This document shows, piece after piece, positions 1 through 9,854 of a stretch of DNA of 64,000 bases. This DNA is from Arthrobacter agilis (lineage in GTDB: Bacteria > Actinomycetota > Actinomycetes > Actinomycetales > Micrococcaceae). Below the pieces are notes generated by a model, which was not told the origin of the DNA, did not search any database, and saw only the letters and a program-made list of their open reading frames with translations. Made by a program: the position numbers and the translations under genes. The DNA lies in contig NZ_JAUSXO010000001.1 in assembly GCF_030816075.1 (NCBI RefSeq), positions 1,550,001 through 1,614,000 of the forward strand. The letters run 5' to 3'. Position 1 is the first letter of the stretch. The number at the start of each line of letters is the position of its first letter.

Positions 1-2
1 CG

Positions 3-365
3 TTCGAGGGGACGCCCGCGACCGCCCTCCCCCTGACGGCCTCCGAGGACCGCCAGTACGCCACGCTGGCACATTTCGGCGGGATCCTGGGGTTCATCCC
101 CTCGCTGCTGATCTACCTCATCTTCAAGGACCGTGGCCCCTTCACGGCGCAGGAGTCGAAGGAGGCGCTCAACTTCACGCTTCCGCCCACCATCCTGGCC
201 CTGGTCGCGTGGCTCCTGTCGCTCCTGCCGGTCATCGGCGGTGTCTTCGCCGTCGTCAATGCCCTCATCTGGGTCGTCATCGCGATCTTCTCGGTCAGCG
301 CGGGCATCCAGGTGAATCGCGGACGCCCGTACCGCTACGCCCTGAACCTGCGCCCGATCCGCTGA
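3..365 (+). CDS. DUF4870 domain membrane protein, C-terminal part
   Basis: The reading frame is open from base 3 and ends at TGA 363-365, so the N-terminus lies outside the window. About 120 residues are visible. They start with a short polar stretch (TASEDRQYATLAHFGG), then a hydrophobic segment (ILGFIPSLLIYLIF), a charged loop with ESKEALNF, and two further hydrophobic segments, ending in RPYRYALNLRPIR. The motif pattern 'LAHFGG...ESKEALNF' is characteristic of DUF4870 (Tic20-like) small membrane proteins. Their function is not established. Nothing in the window links it to a pathway, and it runs convergently towards hemW. Confidence 0.8.
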   Translation, partial: FEGTPATALPLTASEDRQYATLAHFGGILGFIPSLLIYLIFKDRGPFTAQESKEALNFTLPPTILALVAWLLSLLPVIGGVFAVVNALIWVVIAIFSVSAGIQVNRGRPYRYALNLRPIR

Positions 366-484
366 GCGGCCGGCACCCCTGACCCGGCGCGGCGCTCGCG
401 TCCCGCAGCGGGGGTGGCGGACCGGCCAGGCCTGGCCGGGACAGCACCCACCTCCTGTGGTCCGCACTGGATCCGCGCGGCGCC

Positions 485-1714
485 TCAGTCCGGCAGGAGC
501 CGGCGCACCACGGCGTCGGCGAGCAGCCTGCCGTTGAACGTCAGGACCAGGCGGCCGGCGAACGCGGCGGCCGGGTCGACCAGTCCGTCGGCGATCAGGC
601 CGGCGACGGCCCTGCGTCCGGTCGCCGTCAGGGACTGCGTGGACAGCCCCTCGCGCAGCCGCACGCGCAGCATGACGTCCTCGACGTAACGGTCCTCCGC
701 CGACAGCACCTCGCGGCCCGCCGCGGGTGACCGCCCGGCGCCCAGTGCGTCCGCGTAGGGACGGGGATGCTTCACGTTCCACCAGCGGGTCCCGCCCACG
801 TGCGAGTGCGCGCCCGGGCCGGCTCCCCACCAGTCGCTGCCCCGCCAGTAGGCGAGGTTGTGGCGGCACTCGTCCGCGGGCGTACGTGCCCAGTTGCTGA
901 CCTCGTACCAGTGCAGACCGGCGGCCGTGAGCATCTCCTCGGCGAGGGCGTACTTGTCCGCGTGGTCGTCGTCGTCGATGGGCGGGACCTGGCCGCGCCG
1001 GATGCGCGAGGCGAGCCTCGTTCCGTCCTCGATGATGAGGGCGTAGGCGGAGATGTGGTCCGGTCCGTAGGACAGGGCCGTGGCCAGGGTGGTGCGCCAG
1101 TCCTCCAGCGACTCCCCCGGCGTCCCGTAGATCAGGTCGAGGCTCACGGCCAGTCCGGCGTCGCGGGCCCACTGCACGGCCTGCGGGACGCGCTCGGGCG
1201 CGTGCGTGCGGTCGAGCACCGCGAGGACGTGCGGCACGGCCGACTGCATGCCGAAGGACACACGGGTGAAGCCGGCCTCCCGCAGGGTGCGCAGGGACTC
1301 GGGGGTGACCGAGTCGGGGTTTGCCTCGGTGGTGACCTCCGCGTCCGGGGCCAGCCCCCACGTGGCACGCGCCGCGCGCAGGATCGAGGCGAGGTCCTCG
1401 GCCGGGAGCAGGGTGGGGGTGCCTCCGCCGAAGAACACGGTGGACAGCGGGCGGGCGGGCACGCCGGAGGTCTCCAGCACGCGCGCGCCGAGCTCGATCT
1501 CGGCGAGCACGGAGCCCGCATAGGCGTCCTGGGATGCTCCCCCGCCGAGCTCCGTGGCCGTGTAGGTGTTGAAGTCGCAGTACCCGCACCGGACGGCGCA
1601 GAACGGGATGTGCACGTAGAGGCAGAAGTCGCGCTCGAGCGCACCATCTGCCGCCGTGGGCGGCAGGAGTCCGTCGTCGGGCGCCGGCAGGCCGAGCGGC
1701 AGCGCGCTAGGCAT
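485..1714 (-). CDS. hemW: Radical SAM heme chaperone HemW
   Basis: 409 residues, starting with ATG at 1714. Residues 32-48 contain the radical-SAM cysteine cluster (FCAVRCGYCDF, C39-x3-C43-x2-C46), followed by FFGGGTPTLL and the TTEANPDS and SFGMQS blocks of the HemN/HemW group. HemW binds heme and a [4Fe-4S] cluster and delivers heme to respiratory proteins. It is often misnamed coproporphyrinogen III oxidase. It lies 30 bases downstream of lepA on the same strand, an arrangement common in actinobacteria and consistent with cotranscription. Length and motifs are complete. Confidence 0.93.
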   Translation of the reverse strand: MPSALPLGLPAPDDGLLPPTAADGALERDFCLYVHIPFCAVRCGYCDFNTYTATELGGGASQDAYAGSVLAEIELGARVLETSGVPARPLSTVFFGGGTPTLLPAEDLASILRAARATWGLAPDAEVTTEANPDSVTPESLRTLREAGFTRVSFGMQSAVPHVLAVLDRTHAPERVPQAVQWARDAGLAVSLDLIYGTPGESLEDWRTTLATALSYGPDHISAYALIIEDGTRLASRIRRGQVPPIDDDDHADKYALAEEMLTAAGLHWYEVSNWARTPADECRHNLAYWRGSDWWGAGPGAHSHVGGTRWWNVKHPRPYADALGAGRSPAAGREVLSAEDRYVEDVMLRVRLREGLSTQSLTATGRRAVAGLIADGLVDPAAAFAGRLVLTFNGRLLADAVVRRLLPD

Positions 1715-1744
1715 GCCGGCTCGCCGCCTGGGAACCGTTCGGCA

Positions 1745-3598
1745 TCACTTCTTGGCTTTGTCCTTCGACTCGTCGGATGACAGGGCGGCGATGAAGGCCT
1801 CCTGGGGGACCTCGACGCGGCCCACCATCTTCATGCGCTTCTTGCCCTCCTTCTGCTTCTCGAGGAGCTTGCGCTTGCGGGTGATGTCACCGCCGTAGCA
1901 CTTGGCCAGGACGTCCTTGCGGATGGCCCGGATGCTCTCGCGCGCGATGATCCGTGCCCCGATCGCGGCCTGGATGGGCACCTCGAACTGCTGGCGTGGG
2001 ATGAGCTCGCGCAGCTTGCCCGTCATCATCACGCCGTACGCGTAGGCCTTCTCACGGTGGGTGATGGCACTGAAGGCGTCCACCTGCTCACCCTGCAGGA
2101 GGATGTCCACCTTCACGAGGTCTGACACCTGGTCGCCGTCGGCCTTCCAGTCGAGGGACCCGTAGCCACGGGTCTTGGACTTCAGCAGGTCGAAGAAGTC
2201 GAAGACGATCTCCGCCAGGGGCAGGCGGTACCGGATCTCGACCCGGTCCTCCGAGAGGTAGTCCATGCCCCCGAGGACACCGCGGCGCTGCTGGCACAGC
2301 TCCATGATGGCGCCGACGAACTCGGACGGCGCCAGGATGGTGGCGGACACCATGGGTTCGCGTACCTCGGCGATCTTGCCCACGGGGTACTCGCTCGGGT
2401 TGGTGACCTTGAGGACCCGCTTGTCTTCGAGCGTGACCTCGTACTCGACGTTGGGCGCTGTGGAGATCAGGTCGAGGTTGTACTCCCGCTCGAGGCGTTC
2501 GCGCGTGATCTCGAGGTGCAGCAGCCCGAGGAAGCCAACCCGGAAGCCGAAGCCCAGCGCTGCGGACGTCTCGGGCTCGTAGACGAGCGCGGCGTCGTTC
2601 AGGGTGAACTTCGCCAGGGCGTCGCGCAGCACGGGGTAGTCGGTGCCGTCGAGCGGATAGAGGCCGGAGAAGACCATCGGCTTCGGGTCCTGGTAGCCGC
2701 CGAGCGACTCCGAGGCGGGCTTGGCCAGGTTGGTGACCGTGTCGCCGACCTTCGACTGGCGCACGTCCTTCACGCCGGTGATCAGGTACCCCACCTCGCC
2801 GACGCCGAGGCCCTTGGACGGCTGGGGCTCGGGTGAGCTGACGCCGATCTCGAGCAGTTCGTGGCTCGCGCGGGTGGACATCATCTGGATGCGTTCGCGC
2901 GGGCTCAGCTTGCCGTCGACGACCCTCACGTAGGTGACGACGCCGCGGTAGGTGTCGTACACGGAGTCGAAGATCATGGCGCGGGCCGGCGCGTCCGGGT
3001 TGCCGGTCGGTGCGGGGAGGTCTCGGACGATCTTGTCCATGAGGGCCTCGACGCCCATACCGGTCTTGCCCGACACCTTCAGCACGTCCTCCGGCTCGCC
3101 GCCGATCAGGCTCGCGAGCTCCGCCGCGTACTTCTCGGGCTGGGCGGCCGGCAGGTCGATCTTGTTCAGCACGGGGATGATCGTGAGGTTGTTCTCCATC
3201 GCGAGGTACAGGTTCGCGAGGGTCTGGGCCTCGATCCCCTGCGCGGCGTCGACGAGCAGGATCGCGCCCTCGCAGGCCGCGAGCGAGCGGGAGACCTCGT
3301 AGGTGAAGTCCACGTGCCCCGGGGTGTCGATCATGTTCAGCGCATAGGCGGTGCCGTCGACCTCCCACGGCAGGCGCACGGCCTGCGACTTGATGGTGAT
3401 GCCGCGCTCGCGTTCGATGTCCATCCGGTCGAGGTACTGCGCCTTCATGTCACGCTGCTCCACGGCTCCGGTGAGCTGGAGCATGCGGTCCGCCAGCGTG
3501 GACTTCCCGTGATCGATGTGGGCGATGATGCAGAAATTCCTGATGATCGCCGGATCGGTGGCGGCGGGCACCGGCGCGGTGCGGGCCATGGGTGACAC
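1745..3598 (-). CDS. lepA: Elongation factor 4 (LepA)
   Basis: 617 residues, the usual length for the family. The G domain carries P-loop [10 protein letters not shown] near residue 25, then [16 protein letters not shown] and NKIDLP. It is followed by EF-G-like domains and the LepA-specific C-terminal domain with [16 protein letters not shown] near the end. LepA is a translational GTPase that acts on the 70S ribosome, with a proposed role in back-translocation or initiation-complex quality. The start is ATG 3598; a second ATG three codons later (MARTAPVP) is also possible. It heads the lepA-hemW unit and is divergent from the PemK/MazF-like gene. Confidence 0.95.
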   Translation of the reverse strand: MSPMARTAPVPAATDPAIIRNFCIIAHIDHGKSTLADRMLQLTGAVEQRDMKAQYLDRMDIERERGITIKSQAVRLPWEVDGTAYALNMIDTPGHVDFTYEVSRSLAACEGAILLVDAAQGIEAQTLANLYLAMENNLTIIPVLNKIDLPAAQPEKYAAELASLIGGEPEDVLKVSGKTGMGVEALMDKIVRDLPAPTGNPDAPARAMIFDSVYDTYRGVVTYVRVVDGKLSPRERIQMMSTRASHELLEIGVSSPEPQPSKGLGVGEVGYLITGVKDVRQSKVGDTVTNLAKPASESLGGYQDPKPMVFSGLYPLDGTDYPVLRDALAKFTLNDAALVYEPETSAALGFGFRVGFLGLLHLEITRERLEREYNLDLISTAPNVEYEVTLEDKRVLKVTNPSEYPVGKIAEVREPMVSATILAPSEFVGAIMELCQQRRGVLGGMDYLSEDRVEIRYRLPLAEIVFDFFDLLKSKTRGYGSLDWKADGDQVSDLVKVDILLQGEQVDAFSAITHREKAYAYGVMMTGKLRELIPRQQFEVPIQAAIGARIIARESIRAIRKDVLAKCYGGDITRKRKLLEKQKEGKKRMKMVGRVEVPQEAFIAALSSDESKDKAKK

Positions 3599-3779
3599 GT
3601 AGGTTCCTCACTGTTACGGGACAGGGCCGGCATGCAGTCCACAGCCGCGCCGTCCTCTACGGCGACGGGGCTGGTCAGCGCCGTTTCACTTCCCTTAGTG
3701 TCCCACGTGGCCGGGTGGCACCGGGAATCACGGCGACGGGACGGACGACGGCGTCGAGGTACCCGATGGGCGGCTCGCC

Positions 3780-3785
3780 TAGGAT
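3780..3785 (+). promoter_or_regulatory. -10 box of a probable leaderless promoter
   Basis: TAGGAT fits the actinobacterial TANNNT -10 consensus and ends seven bases before ATG 3793. There is no Shine-Dalgarno sequence in between, so transcription is expected to begin at or next to the A of the start codon. No convincing -35 box is visible. Confidence 0.45.
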
Positions 3786-3792
3786 CACCTCC

Positions 3793-4326
3793 ATGGCCAT
3801 CACCCTGCGCTCCCTCCTGTCCCTGGCACGCCGCGTCGTCAGCGCCGCGGAGCGTGAACAGTCCAGGCAGGCTCCCGACCGCCGATCCCCGCGGAAATCC
3901 AGTGGTCCCACGGGCCGTGCGACTCCTGGCCGTCCGGCGGAGAGCCGCCGCCGGGCCGTCTCGCTGGCGTACTCCCCCTCGAGCGACGGGAATCCCGACC
4001 CGGGCGAGATCGTCTGGATGTGGGTGCCGTACGAGGACGATCCAGCGCAGGGCAAGGACCGCCCGGTCCTGCTGATCGGGCGGGACGGGCACGACCTGCT
4101 GGGCCTGATGCTCACCAGCCGCGACCGGAACAACACCCGCGAGCACGACGACCGGTACATCGACATCGGTACCGGTGCCTGGGACCGGCAGGGACGCCCG
4201 AGCGAGGTGAAGGTCGATCGGATCCTGCGGGTCGCGCCCGCCGGGATCCGGCGCGAGGGCGCCGTCCTTCCCCGGGACCGCTTCGAGCGGGTGGTCGCGG
4301 CGCTACCGGATCACCTGCTCGGCTGA
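3793..4326 (+). CDS. PemK/MazF-family protein, orphan toxin-like
   Basis: 177 residues. The first ~65 are a basic, Arg/Ser-rich extension with no known domain. From about residue 70, '[21 protein letters not shown]' followed by VLLIGRDG and VDRILRV matches the PemK/MazF fold (GEI(V/W)...P-x-KxRPVLVI). Classical members are ribonucleases that cleave mRNA and are paired with an antitoxin encoded just upstream. Here no antitoxin ORF exists on either side: lepA is divergent and rpsT is next. It may be a domesticated or regulatory homologue rather than an active toxin. The start at 3793 is supported by the promoter spacing. Confidence 0.75.
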   Translation: MAITLRSLLSLARRVVSAAEREQSRQAPDRRSPRKSSGPTGRATPGRPAESRRRAVSLAYSPSSDGNPDPGEIVWMWVPYEDDPAQGKDRPVLLIGRDGHDLLGLMLTSRDRNNTREHDDRYIDIGTGAWDRQGRPSEVKVDRILRVAPAGIRREGAVLPRDRFERVVAALPDHLLG

Positions 4327-4612
4327 CCAGCCGTCCGCTCTGACCGGACACCGACCCCGGCCCGGTGCACCGCTCGGCTCCGGCCCGTGTCCGCGCCCTC
4401 ACGGCGGCGGTCCCCCGCAGTCGTCGCGGAGCACCGGCAGGAGCCGTGCAGGTCCGGGTCTCCGGCTCTTTCTGGTAAGCTGTATAGCTGTGTGTCCGCG
4501 CAGGTCTTCGGGCACTTTGGCCGATCGCCACACGGTATCCCCACGCCGTTCAGTCTCTGGTCGGCCGAAATACCCTCACGACCAGTCCGCAATACAAAGA
4601 AAGTTCTCATAC

Positions 4613-4873
4613 GTGGCAAATATCAAGTCCCAGAAGAAGCGCATCCTCACCAACGAAAAGGCGAGGCAGCGCAACAACTCGGTCAAGTCCGAGCTCAAGA
4701 CCGCCATCCGCGCCGTGAACACGGCCGTCGAAGGTGCTGACAAGGACGCTGCTGCAACGGCTCTCCAGACCGCCAGCCGCAAGCTCGACAAGGCCGTCAG
4801 CAAGGGCGTGCTGCACAAGAACAACGCAGCGAACCGCAAGTCCGCGATCTCCAAGAAGGTCAACGCGCTCTAA
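4613..4873 (+). CDS. rpsT: 30S ribosomal protein S20
   Basis: 86 residues from a GTG start at 4613 ([20 protein letters not shown]). This is the canonical S20 N-terminus, followed by Lys/Ala-rich helices and a [16 protein letters not shown]-type end. S20 binds 16S rRNA at the bottom of the small subunit. The purine-rich AAAGAAAG stretch ten bases upstream is the likely ribosome binding site. The long 5' region (4327-4612) has a weak -10 candidate near 4480-4495 and imperfect complementarity between 4516-4524 and 4561-4570, which may form leader structure. Confidence 0.96.
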   Translation: MANIKSQKKRILTNEKARQRNNSVKSELKTAIRAVNTAVEGADKDAAATALQTASRKLDKAVSKGVLHKNNAANRKSAISKKVNAL

Positions 4874-4890
4874 GCTGCGAACCCTTCATC

Positions 4891-4922
4891 GAAGGGCCGG
4901 CTCCTCCGGGGGCCGGCCCTTC
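4891..4922 (+). terminator. Terminator hairpin after rpsT
   Basis: An 11-bp perfect GC-rich stem (4891-4901 with 4912-4922) and a 10-base loop lie 17 bases after the rpsT stop codon. The T-tract is poor, as is common in actinobacteria. Confidence 0.8.
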
Positions 4923-4945
4923 GGCGTTTAAGCCACTGCCGCAGG

Positions 4946-5085
4946 TCGGCCGTGCGGCGGCCCCGCGGTTCGGCCGTGCGGCGTCGCGGCGGTTCGGCCG
5001 TGCTGCGGCTCCGCGGCATTTCGGCGCTACGGCAGTGCGGCGCTACGGCAGTGCGGCGCGACGGCGGCGAAGAGGCGGTACGGCG
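4946..5085. repeat. 8-bp-periodic tandem repeat block
   Basis: Three 24-base units begin at 4946, 4970 and 4994, each opening with TCGGCCGTGC. They are followed by two exact 16-base units at 5022 and 5038 (CGGCGCTACGGCAGTG). Both unit lengths are multiples of eight, with CGGC recurring every 8 bases. The block fills the space between the rpsT terminator and the holA stop codon and is probably noncoding. Confidence 0.7.
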
Positions 5086-5087
5086 GC

Positions 5088-6095
5088 TCAGCCGTCGCCG
5101 AGGGCGATGACCGTCACGGCCCGCTCGACGGCGTACACCGGGTCCCGTGCCTCGCCCTTCACCTGGGCGTCCGCTTCGGCGAGCGCACGGATACAGCGTG
5201 CCAGGGCGTCCGAGCTGAACCGCTGGGCTTCCCTGCGGGCCTGGTCCACCTGCCAGGGCGCCATCCCCAGGTCCTTGGCGAGCTGCATGGACGAGCCCCT
5301 GACCCCGTGCACCTTCGCGACGGCGCGGACCTTCATGGCGAGGGCGGCGACGATGGGGACCGGGTCCGCCCCCGTGGCCAGGGCGTGCCGCAGCATCGAC
5401 AGGGCCTGGGCGGTGCGTCCTGCCAGGGCCGCGTCGGCGACCTTGAAACCTGTCGCCTCCACCCGCCCCCCGTAGTACTTCTCGACCGTCTCGACGGACA
5501 CGTCGCCCGCGGTATCGGACATGAGCTGCTGGCAGGCTGCCGCGAGCTCCGGCAGCTGCGAGCCCACGGCGGCGACGAGGGCGCGCACCGCGTCGGCATC
5601 GATCCGGCGTCGTGCCAACCGGAACTCCGTGGTGACGAACTCGGCCTTCTCGCCGTCCTTCTTGAGCGGCTGGCAGTCGACGATCGTGGCCTTCGAGGCC
5701 TTGACGGCGTCGAGCAGCTTCTTCCCGCGGTTGCCGCCGGAATGGCGCATCACCAGGACGACGTCGGGCGCCGGGTCGGTGAGATAGGAGAGGGTCTCCA
5801 CGAGGAAGGCGTCGTTCATCTGCGCCAGTCCCGCCACCTCGATGATCTTCCAGTCGCCGAAGAGGGAGGGGCTCGCATGCATGGTGAGCGTGCCGGCCTC
5901 GTAGGAACCGGCGTCGAAGCGGATGAGTTCGGCATCGGGCTGTGCCGCGCGGACCTGGCCGCGGATCGATTCGGCCGCCCTCGACGCGAGGTAGTCCTCC
6001 GGACCCGACAGCAGGACCACCGCCGCCGGCGTGACCTCCCGCCAGGATGCGGGGGCGGGACCGCTGGTGCGGGCGGCCGAAGATTTTGTTGCCAC
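5088..6095 (-). CDS. holA: DNA polymerase III subunit delta
   Basis: 335 residues beginning MATKSSAARTSG. The core begins VVLLSGPEDYLASRAAESIR, the usual HolA nucleotide-binding-like N-terminus. It continues with a lid domain and a helical collar domain ending in YAVERAVTVIALG. Delta is the wrench subunit of the clamp loader; it opens the beta sliding clamp and loads it onto primed DNA. The gene follows comEC by 86 bases on the same strand, completing the comEA-comEC-holA order often seen in Gram-positive bacteria. Confidence 0.93.
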   Translation of the reverse strand: MATKSSAARTSGPAPASWREVTPAAVVLLSGPEDYLASRAAESIRGQVRAAQPDAELIRFDAGSYEAGTLTMHASPSLFGDWKIIEVAGLAQMNDAFLVETLSYLTDPAPDVVLVMRHSGGNRGKKLLDAVKASKATIVDCQPLKKDGEKAEFVTTEFRLARRRIDADAVRALVAAVGSQLPELAAACQQLMSDTAGDVSVETVEKYYGGRVEATGFKVADAALAGRTAQALSMLRHALATGADPVPIVAALAMKVRAVAKVHGVRGSSMQLAKDLGMAPWQVDQARREAQRFSSDALARCIRALAEADAQVKGEARDPVYAVERAVTVIALGDG

Positions 6096-6181
6096 GGGGC
6101 GGGCTTCCTTCCGTCAGGTGCACTCCTACTGTGTCACGACCCCGAGGCGCCTCAAAGCTGCGGCACCTCCTCCTGAAGGCC

Positions 6182-8728
6182 TCACCGCAGGGTCCGGGCC
6201 TCGAGGGTGTCGCCGACCACGTCCACCAGGACGGTGCCCAGCTCGTCCGTGCGGGCGGTGGCGATCCGCGAGCGCTCGAGGGCGTCGAGGATGGTCGGGT
6301 GCGGGTGGCCGTAGTCGTTGCCCTCCCCCACCGAGATGAGGGCGAGGCGGGGGTGCACGGCCTCGAGGAGCGCGGTGCCGCCGTTCCTGGCACCGTGGTG
6401 GGCAATTTTGAGGACTTCCACTCCCTTCGTGCTCAGTGAGGGCGTCGCGGTGAGCAGGGAGGTCGCGGCGTCCTCCTCCAGATCTCCCAGGAGCAGGATC
6501 GTGATGGATCCAGCGGTGGTCGGCGCCACGACCTCCAGGACGGCGCTCGCGTTGTTCTCCTCCGGCGGTGCCGCGTCCTCCGGGGGCCACAGGACGTCGA
6601 TGCGGAGCGGAGGGAGGTGGAGCGCCGACCCGCTGTCCAGCCGCGCGGCCCGCACACCGGCTGCTGCCGCTGCCTTCTCCACCTCGCGTGGCAGGTGGTC
6701 CTCCCCGGTGGAGTAGTAGAGCGCGGACAGCACGCGCCCCCGGACGGCGCCCTCGACACCGCCGTAGTGGTCGTCGTGCAGGTGCGTGATGACGAGCGCG
6801 TCGATCACCTCGATGCGCAGGGCGTCCAGGCACCGGTCCAGCGCCTCCGGATCCGGTCCGGCGTCGACGACGAGCGCGTGGCCGGGCGTCGTCCTCACCA
6901 CCACGGCGTCGCCCTGGTCGACGTCGCACATCGTCACGATCCAGGAGCGTCCCTCCGGCACCCGTGCGCGGCCGGCGAGAGCGGCCACGGCCGCGAGGCA
7001 CACGATGGCGCCGAGGACGGCGAGGATCCAGGCCCGGGGGCGACGCGGACAGGATCGGGTCGGGGTCGGCGCGGTGTCCTCGTGATCTGCCTGGACGCGG
7101 CTCGCCCGCCGGGTGCGCCCCCACCGGGCCACGAGGGCATCCCGCCGGATCAGGAGCAGGAGCGCCACGGAGACCAGGCCCGCGACGATGGCCCCGGGTA
7201 CGCCCGGCAGCCAGGGCAGAGATGCCGCCGGTGCCGCGGACAGGGTGTCCGCGATGCCCGCCACCCACCGGGTGCCCCATTGCGCGGCGATCACGAGAGG
7301 GTGTGCCACCACCGGCGCGACGATCAGTGCGAGGACCGCCAGCATGCCCAGCAGGGTGATCCCGGGGACGACGGGCGAGGCGAGGATGTTCGCCGGTAGT
7401 GCATAGACCGGCAGGGAGGGTTGGATGAGGACCAGGATGGGCGTGCAGAAGAGCTGCGCTGTCAGGGGGATGGCGAGCAACTGGGCGAGGATGCGTGGCA
7501 TCACCCGTTCGAGGGTCTCCACGACCGCCGGACCTGCAGTGACGAGTCCCAGGGTCGCCGCGACCGACAGCATGAACGCGAAGGACACCGAGAGCCAGGG
7601 GTCCGCGGCGAGCAGGATGATGACGGACAGCATCAGCAGGGTCAGGGACACCCTGCCCCGCCCCGAGAGGACGGCGGCCACGCCGATGGCACCCATGACC
7701 GCCGCGCGGAGGACGCTCGGTTCCGGCCGGACCAGCATCACGAAGCAGATGAGGGCTCCTACCGCGCCGACGGCCGCGGGGAGGCGAGGCAGGCGGACCG
7801 TCCGCAGGCCGAGGAAGGCGAAGGCCACCACATAGGAGCAGTTGGCGCCGCTCACGGCGGTGAGGTGGGTCAGTCCGGTGGTCCTCATGTCCGCTTCCAG
7901 GTCGGGCTCGAGTCCGATCCGGTCACCCAGCGCCATCCCCGGGAGCAGGCCGCCGTCACGGTCGTCGCGGGTTGCCAGGTCGCGGAAGCGTGCCCGGAGG
8001 TCCTCGGTGTAGCCCAGCCAGCCCTCGGCTTCCTCGATGCTCGGGCTGCTCGCCGGCAGGAAGACCGCCGCGGCTCGGCCCACCCGGTCCGCCGGTTTCG
8101 CGGTGCCCAGCACCCGCACCGTGTCACCCGTGCCGACCCCGCTCCACGGTTCCGGGCCGAGGACCACCACGGGGGTGGCCGAGGCGAACGCCTGGCCGCG
8201 CAGCACCCCGCCGACGACGTCCGCCTCGACGAGGTAGCGGGTGCCGCTCCCGAACGGGCCGGGCGCGAGCGGCGAGGGTTCACCGGCGATACGGAGGACG
8301 GCGGTGAATCGGGCGCCGGAACGGACCGCGTCATCGACCGGTCCTGCCTCCGCCCGCGCGAGGCTCCCACCCGCGGCGAGCAGCACCAGGGTCAGCGCGG
8401 CCACCGGGGGGAGAACCTGCACGGGCACCAGCAGCCAGGCCGGACGAGGCCCCGCCGGCACGAGGGCGACCAGGCAGGCCAGGGTCACGCCGACCGAGGC
8501 GGCGATGAGGCCCGCTGCCGTCACCCCGACCGCTCCGCCGTGGATCACGGCGGCGGCGGCCGCGGCCCACGCCGTTGCCGCCGACGGCACGAGCCGCAGA
8601 TCCCGTCGGTGTCGGTCCCGGTCGCCGGCGGACAGAGCCGGGGAAGGAGCGGCGTCGGCCACGCCGCCTGCCCGGCGGCGGGAATTCCCGCCCGGCCTGC
8701 ACCCGGTACGGCCCGATACGACCCTCAC
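6182..8728 (-). CDS. comEC: ComEC/Rec2 DNA-uptake channel
   Basis: About 848 residues. Hydrophobic helices begin near residue 40. The competence domain carries GMALGDRIGLEPDLEADM and LTHLTAVSGANCSYVVAF, followed by many transmembrane segments. A C-terminal metallo-beta-lactamase-like domain has THLHDDHYGG and AHHGARNG metal-binding motifs. ComEC is the inner-membrane channel for transforming DNA, and the hydrolase domain is thought to degrade the non-transferred strand. The GTG at 8728 overlaps the comEA stop by four bases (GTGA), suggesting translational coupling. A GTG at 8662, giving 826 residues, is a plausible alternative start. Confidence 0.9.
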   Translation of the reverse strand: MRVVSGRTGCRPGGNSRRRAGGVADAAPSPALSAGDRDRHRRDLRLVPSAATAWAAAAAAVIHGGAVGVTAAGLIAASVGVTLACLVALVPAGPRPAWLLVPVQVLPPVAALTLVLLAAGGSLARAEAGPVDDAVRSGARFTAVLRIAGEPSPLAPGPFGSGTRYLVEADVVGGVLRGQAFASATPVVVLGPEPWSGVGTGDTVRVLGTAKPADRVGRAAAVFLPASSPSIEEAEGWLGYTEDLRARFRDLATRDDRDGGLLPGMALGDRIGLEPDLEADMRTTGLTHLTAVSGANCSYVVAFAFLGLRTVRLPRLPAAVGAVGALICFVMLVRPEPSVLRAAVMGAIGVAAVLSGRGRVSLTLLMLSVIILLAADPWLSVSFAFMLSVAATLGLVTAGPAVVETLERVMPRILAQLLAIPLTAQLFCTPILVLIQPSLPVYALPANILASPVVPGITLLGMLAVLALIVAPVVAHPLVIAAQWGTRWVAGIADTLSAAPAASLPWLPGVPGAIVAGLVSVALLLLIRRDALVARWGRTRRASRVQADHEDTAPTPTRSCPRRPRAWILAVLGAIVCLAAVAALAGRARVPEGRSWIVTMCDVDQGDAVVVRTTPGHALVVDAGPDPEALDRCLDALRIEVIDALVITHLHDDHYGGVEGAVRGRVLSALYYSTGEDHLPREVEKAAAAAGVRAARLDSGSALHLPPLRIDVLWPPEDAAPPEENNASAVLEVVAPTTAGSITILLLGDLEEDAATSLLTATPSLSTKGVEVLKIAHHGARNGGTALLEAVHPRLALISVGEGNDYGHPHPTILDALERSRIATARTDELGTVLVDVVGDTLEARTLR

Positions 8729-9765
8729 CGCGCCACGATGAGGGGAAGGATCCCCTCGAGCAGTGCCGGCCCGATCCCGGGCACCGCATCGATGTCGGAC
8801 GCCTGGGCGAAGGGCCCGTGCTCGTCCCGCCAGTCGACGATCCGCTGCCCCAGGACGGGCCCGACGCGCGGAAGGGAGTCGAGCTCGGCCAGGCCCGCGG
8901 TATTGATGTCGAGGGCTCCGCCCGAGCCGACGCCACCTGACCCACCGACAATCCCTCCGAGTCCTTCCGACCCCGCTGCGGGCAGGGGTCCTTCCGCCTC
9001 CGGTTGATCCGGTCGCGGTGCCTCGCCGACAGCCAGGAGGTGGATGTGCTGGCCATCCCCGGGGACGGCCGCGAGGTTGATCCCGTCGAGATCCGCCTCG
9101 GGAAGCGCTCCGCCCGCCTTCGTGATGATCTCGAACAGCCGCGTCCCCGCCGGCACCGTGACGACGCCGGGCGACGCCACCGCGCCGGTCACGTAGACGA
9201 CGACCGGTCCGCCCCCGCCGCCAGCGGGTACGGAGGGCCCGCCGGTCACCCGACCGGGCGGGTCTCCACCCGACGGATCGTGTCCCGACGACGCCCCACC
9301 GGGTGGCCGGCCCGACGAATCCCCGCCGGGCTCCTGCCCGGGCGGTTCCTCCCCGGAGGATGTCCCACCCGCCGTGTCCTCCGCAGCTCCGCCGTCGCCG
9401 GCTCCCTCGGCCGGGGTACCGCCGTCCAGCTGCACCGACACGGCGGCGGCCGACGGCTCCGAGCTGCGCATGAGGAAGAGCGCTGCGCCGACGGCGAGGG
9501 CCACGCCGAGGAACACCAGCGCCGCGGTCCGCGCCACACTCCAGCGCACGGCACGGAGTCGGGACGGTGGGATCCCCTGATCCCGTCCCGCCCACCGGGT
9601 TCCCGCAGCCTGCGGCGGGCACAGATCGGTAGTGGAGCCGTCGCCGTCCTCCCGGTCGGCCCCGGTGAGGCCCTCACCCGCGGAGGGATCCGAGCGCGGT
9701 GCCCCGAACGTGGGGGCGGGCGGCTCCCAGGCGTCCCCCGTTGTCGGCCATCGGTGCTTTCCCAT
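8725..9765 (-). CDS. comEA: ComEA-family DNA-binding competence protein
   Basis: 346 residues. Order: a polar cytoplasmic N-terminus, one transmembrane helix near residues 75-97 (TAALVFLGVALAVGAALFLM), and a long Gly/Pro/Ser-rich extracellular linker. Then come an SLBB domain (VVVYVTGAVASPGVVTVPAG) and two helix-hairpin-helix motifs (LDINTAGLAELDSLPRVGP and IDAVPGIGPALLEGIL). The protein is a membrane-anchored receptor that captures double-stranded DNA and passes it to ComEC. The linker contains a repeated PPG-(x)n-SSG pattern. It is the first gene of the comEA-comEC-holA unit. Confidence 0.92.
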   Translation of the reverse strand: MGKHRWPTTGDAWEPPAPTFGAPRSDPSAGEGLTGADREDGDGSTTDLCPPQAAGTRWAGRDQGIPPSRLRAVRWSVARTAALVFLGVALAVGAALFLMRSSEPSAAAVSVQLDGGTPAEGAGDGGAAEDTAGGTSSGEEPPGQEPGGDSSGRPPGGASSGHDPSGGDPPGRVTGGPSVPAGGGGGPVVVYVTGAVASPGVVTVPAGTRLFEIITKAGGALPEADLDGINLAAVPGDGQHIHLLAVGEAPRPDQPEAEGPLPAAGSEGLGGIVGGSGGVGSGGALDINTAGLAELDSLPRVGPVLGQRIVDWRDEHGPFAQASDIDAVPGIGPALLEGILPLIVAR

Positions 9766-9854
9766 GGCTCCACGCTAGGAGCCGGCATCGGCCACCGGAG
9801 GGCGGTGGAGGCTATGTGGATATCCCGGTCGGGAGCGACCTGCCGGAGAGCTGC

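Noticed and set aside
8729-9622. N-terminal extension of comEC across comEA
   Set aside because: The frame is open by chance; comEA in another frame has SLBB and helix-hairpin-helix domains covering this region.
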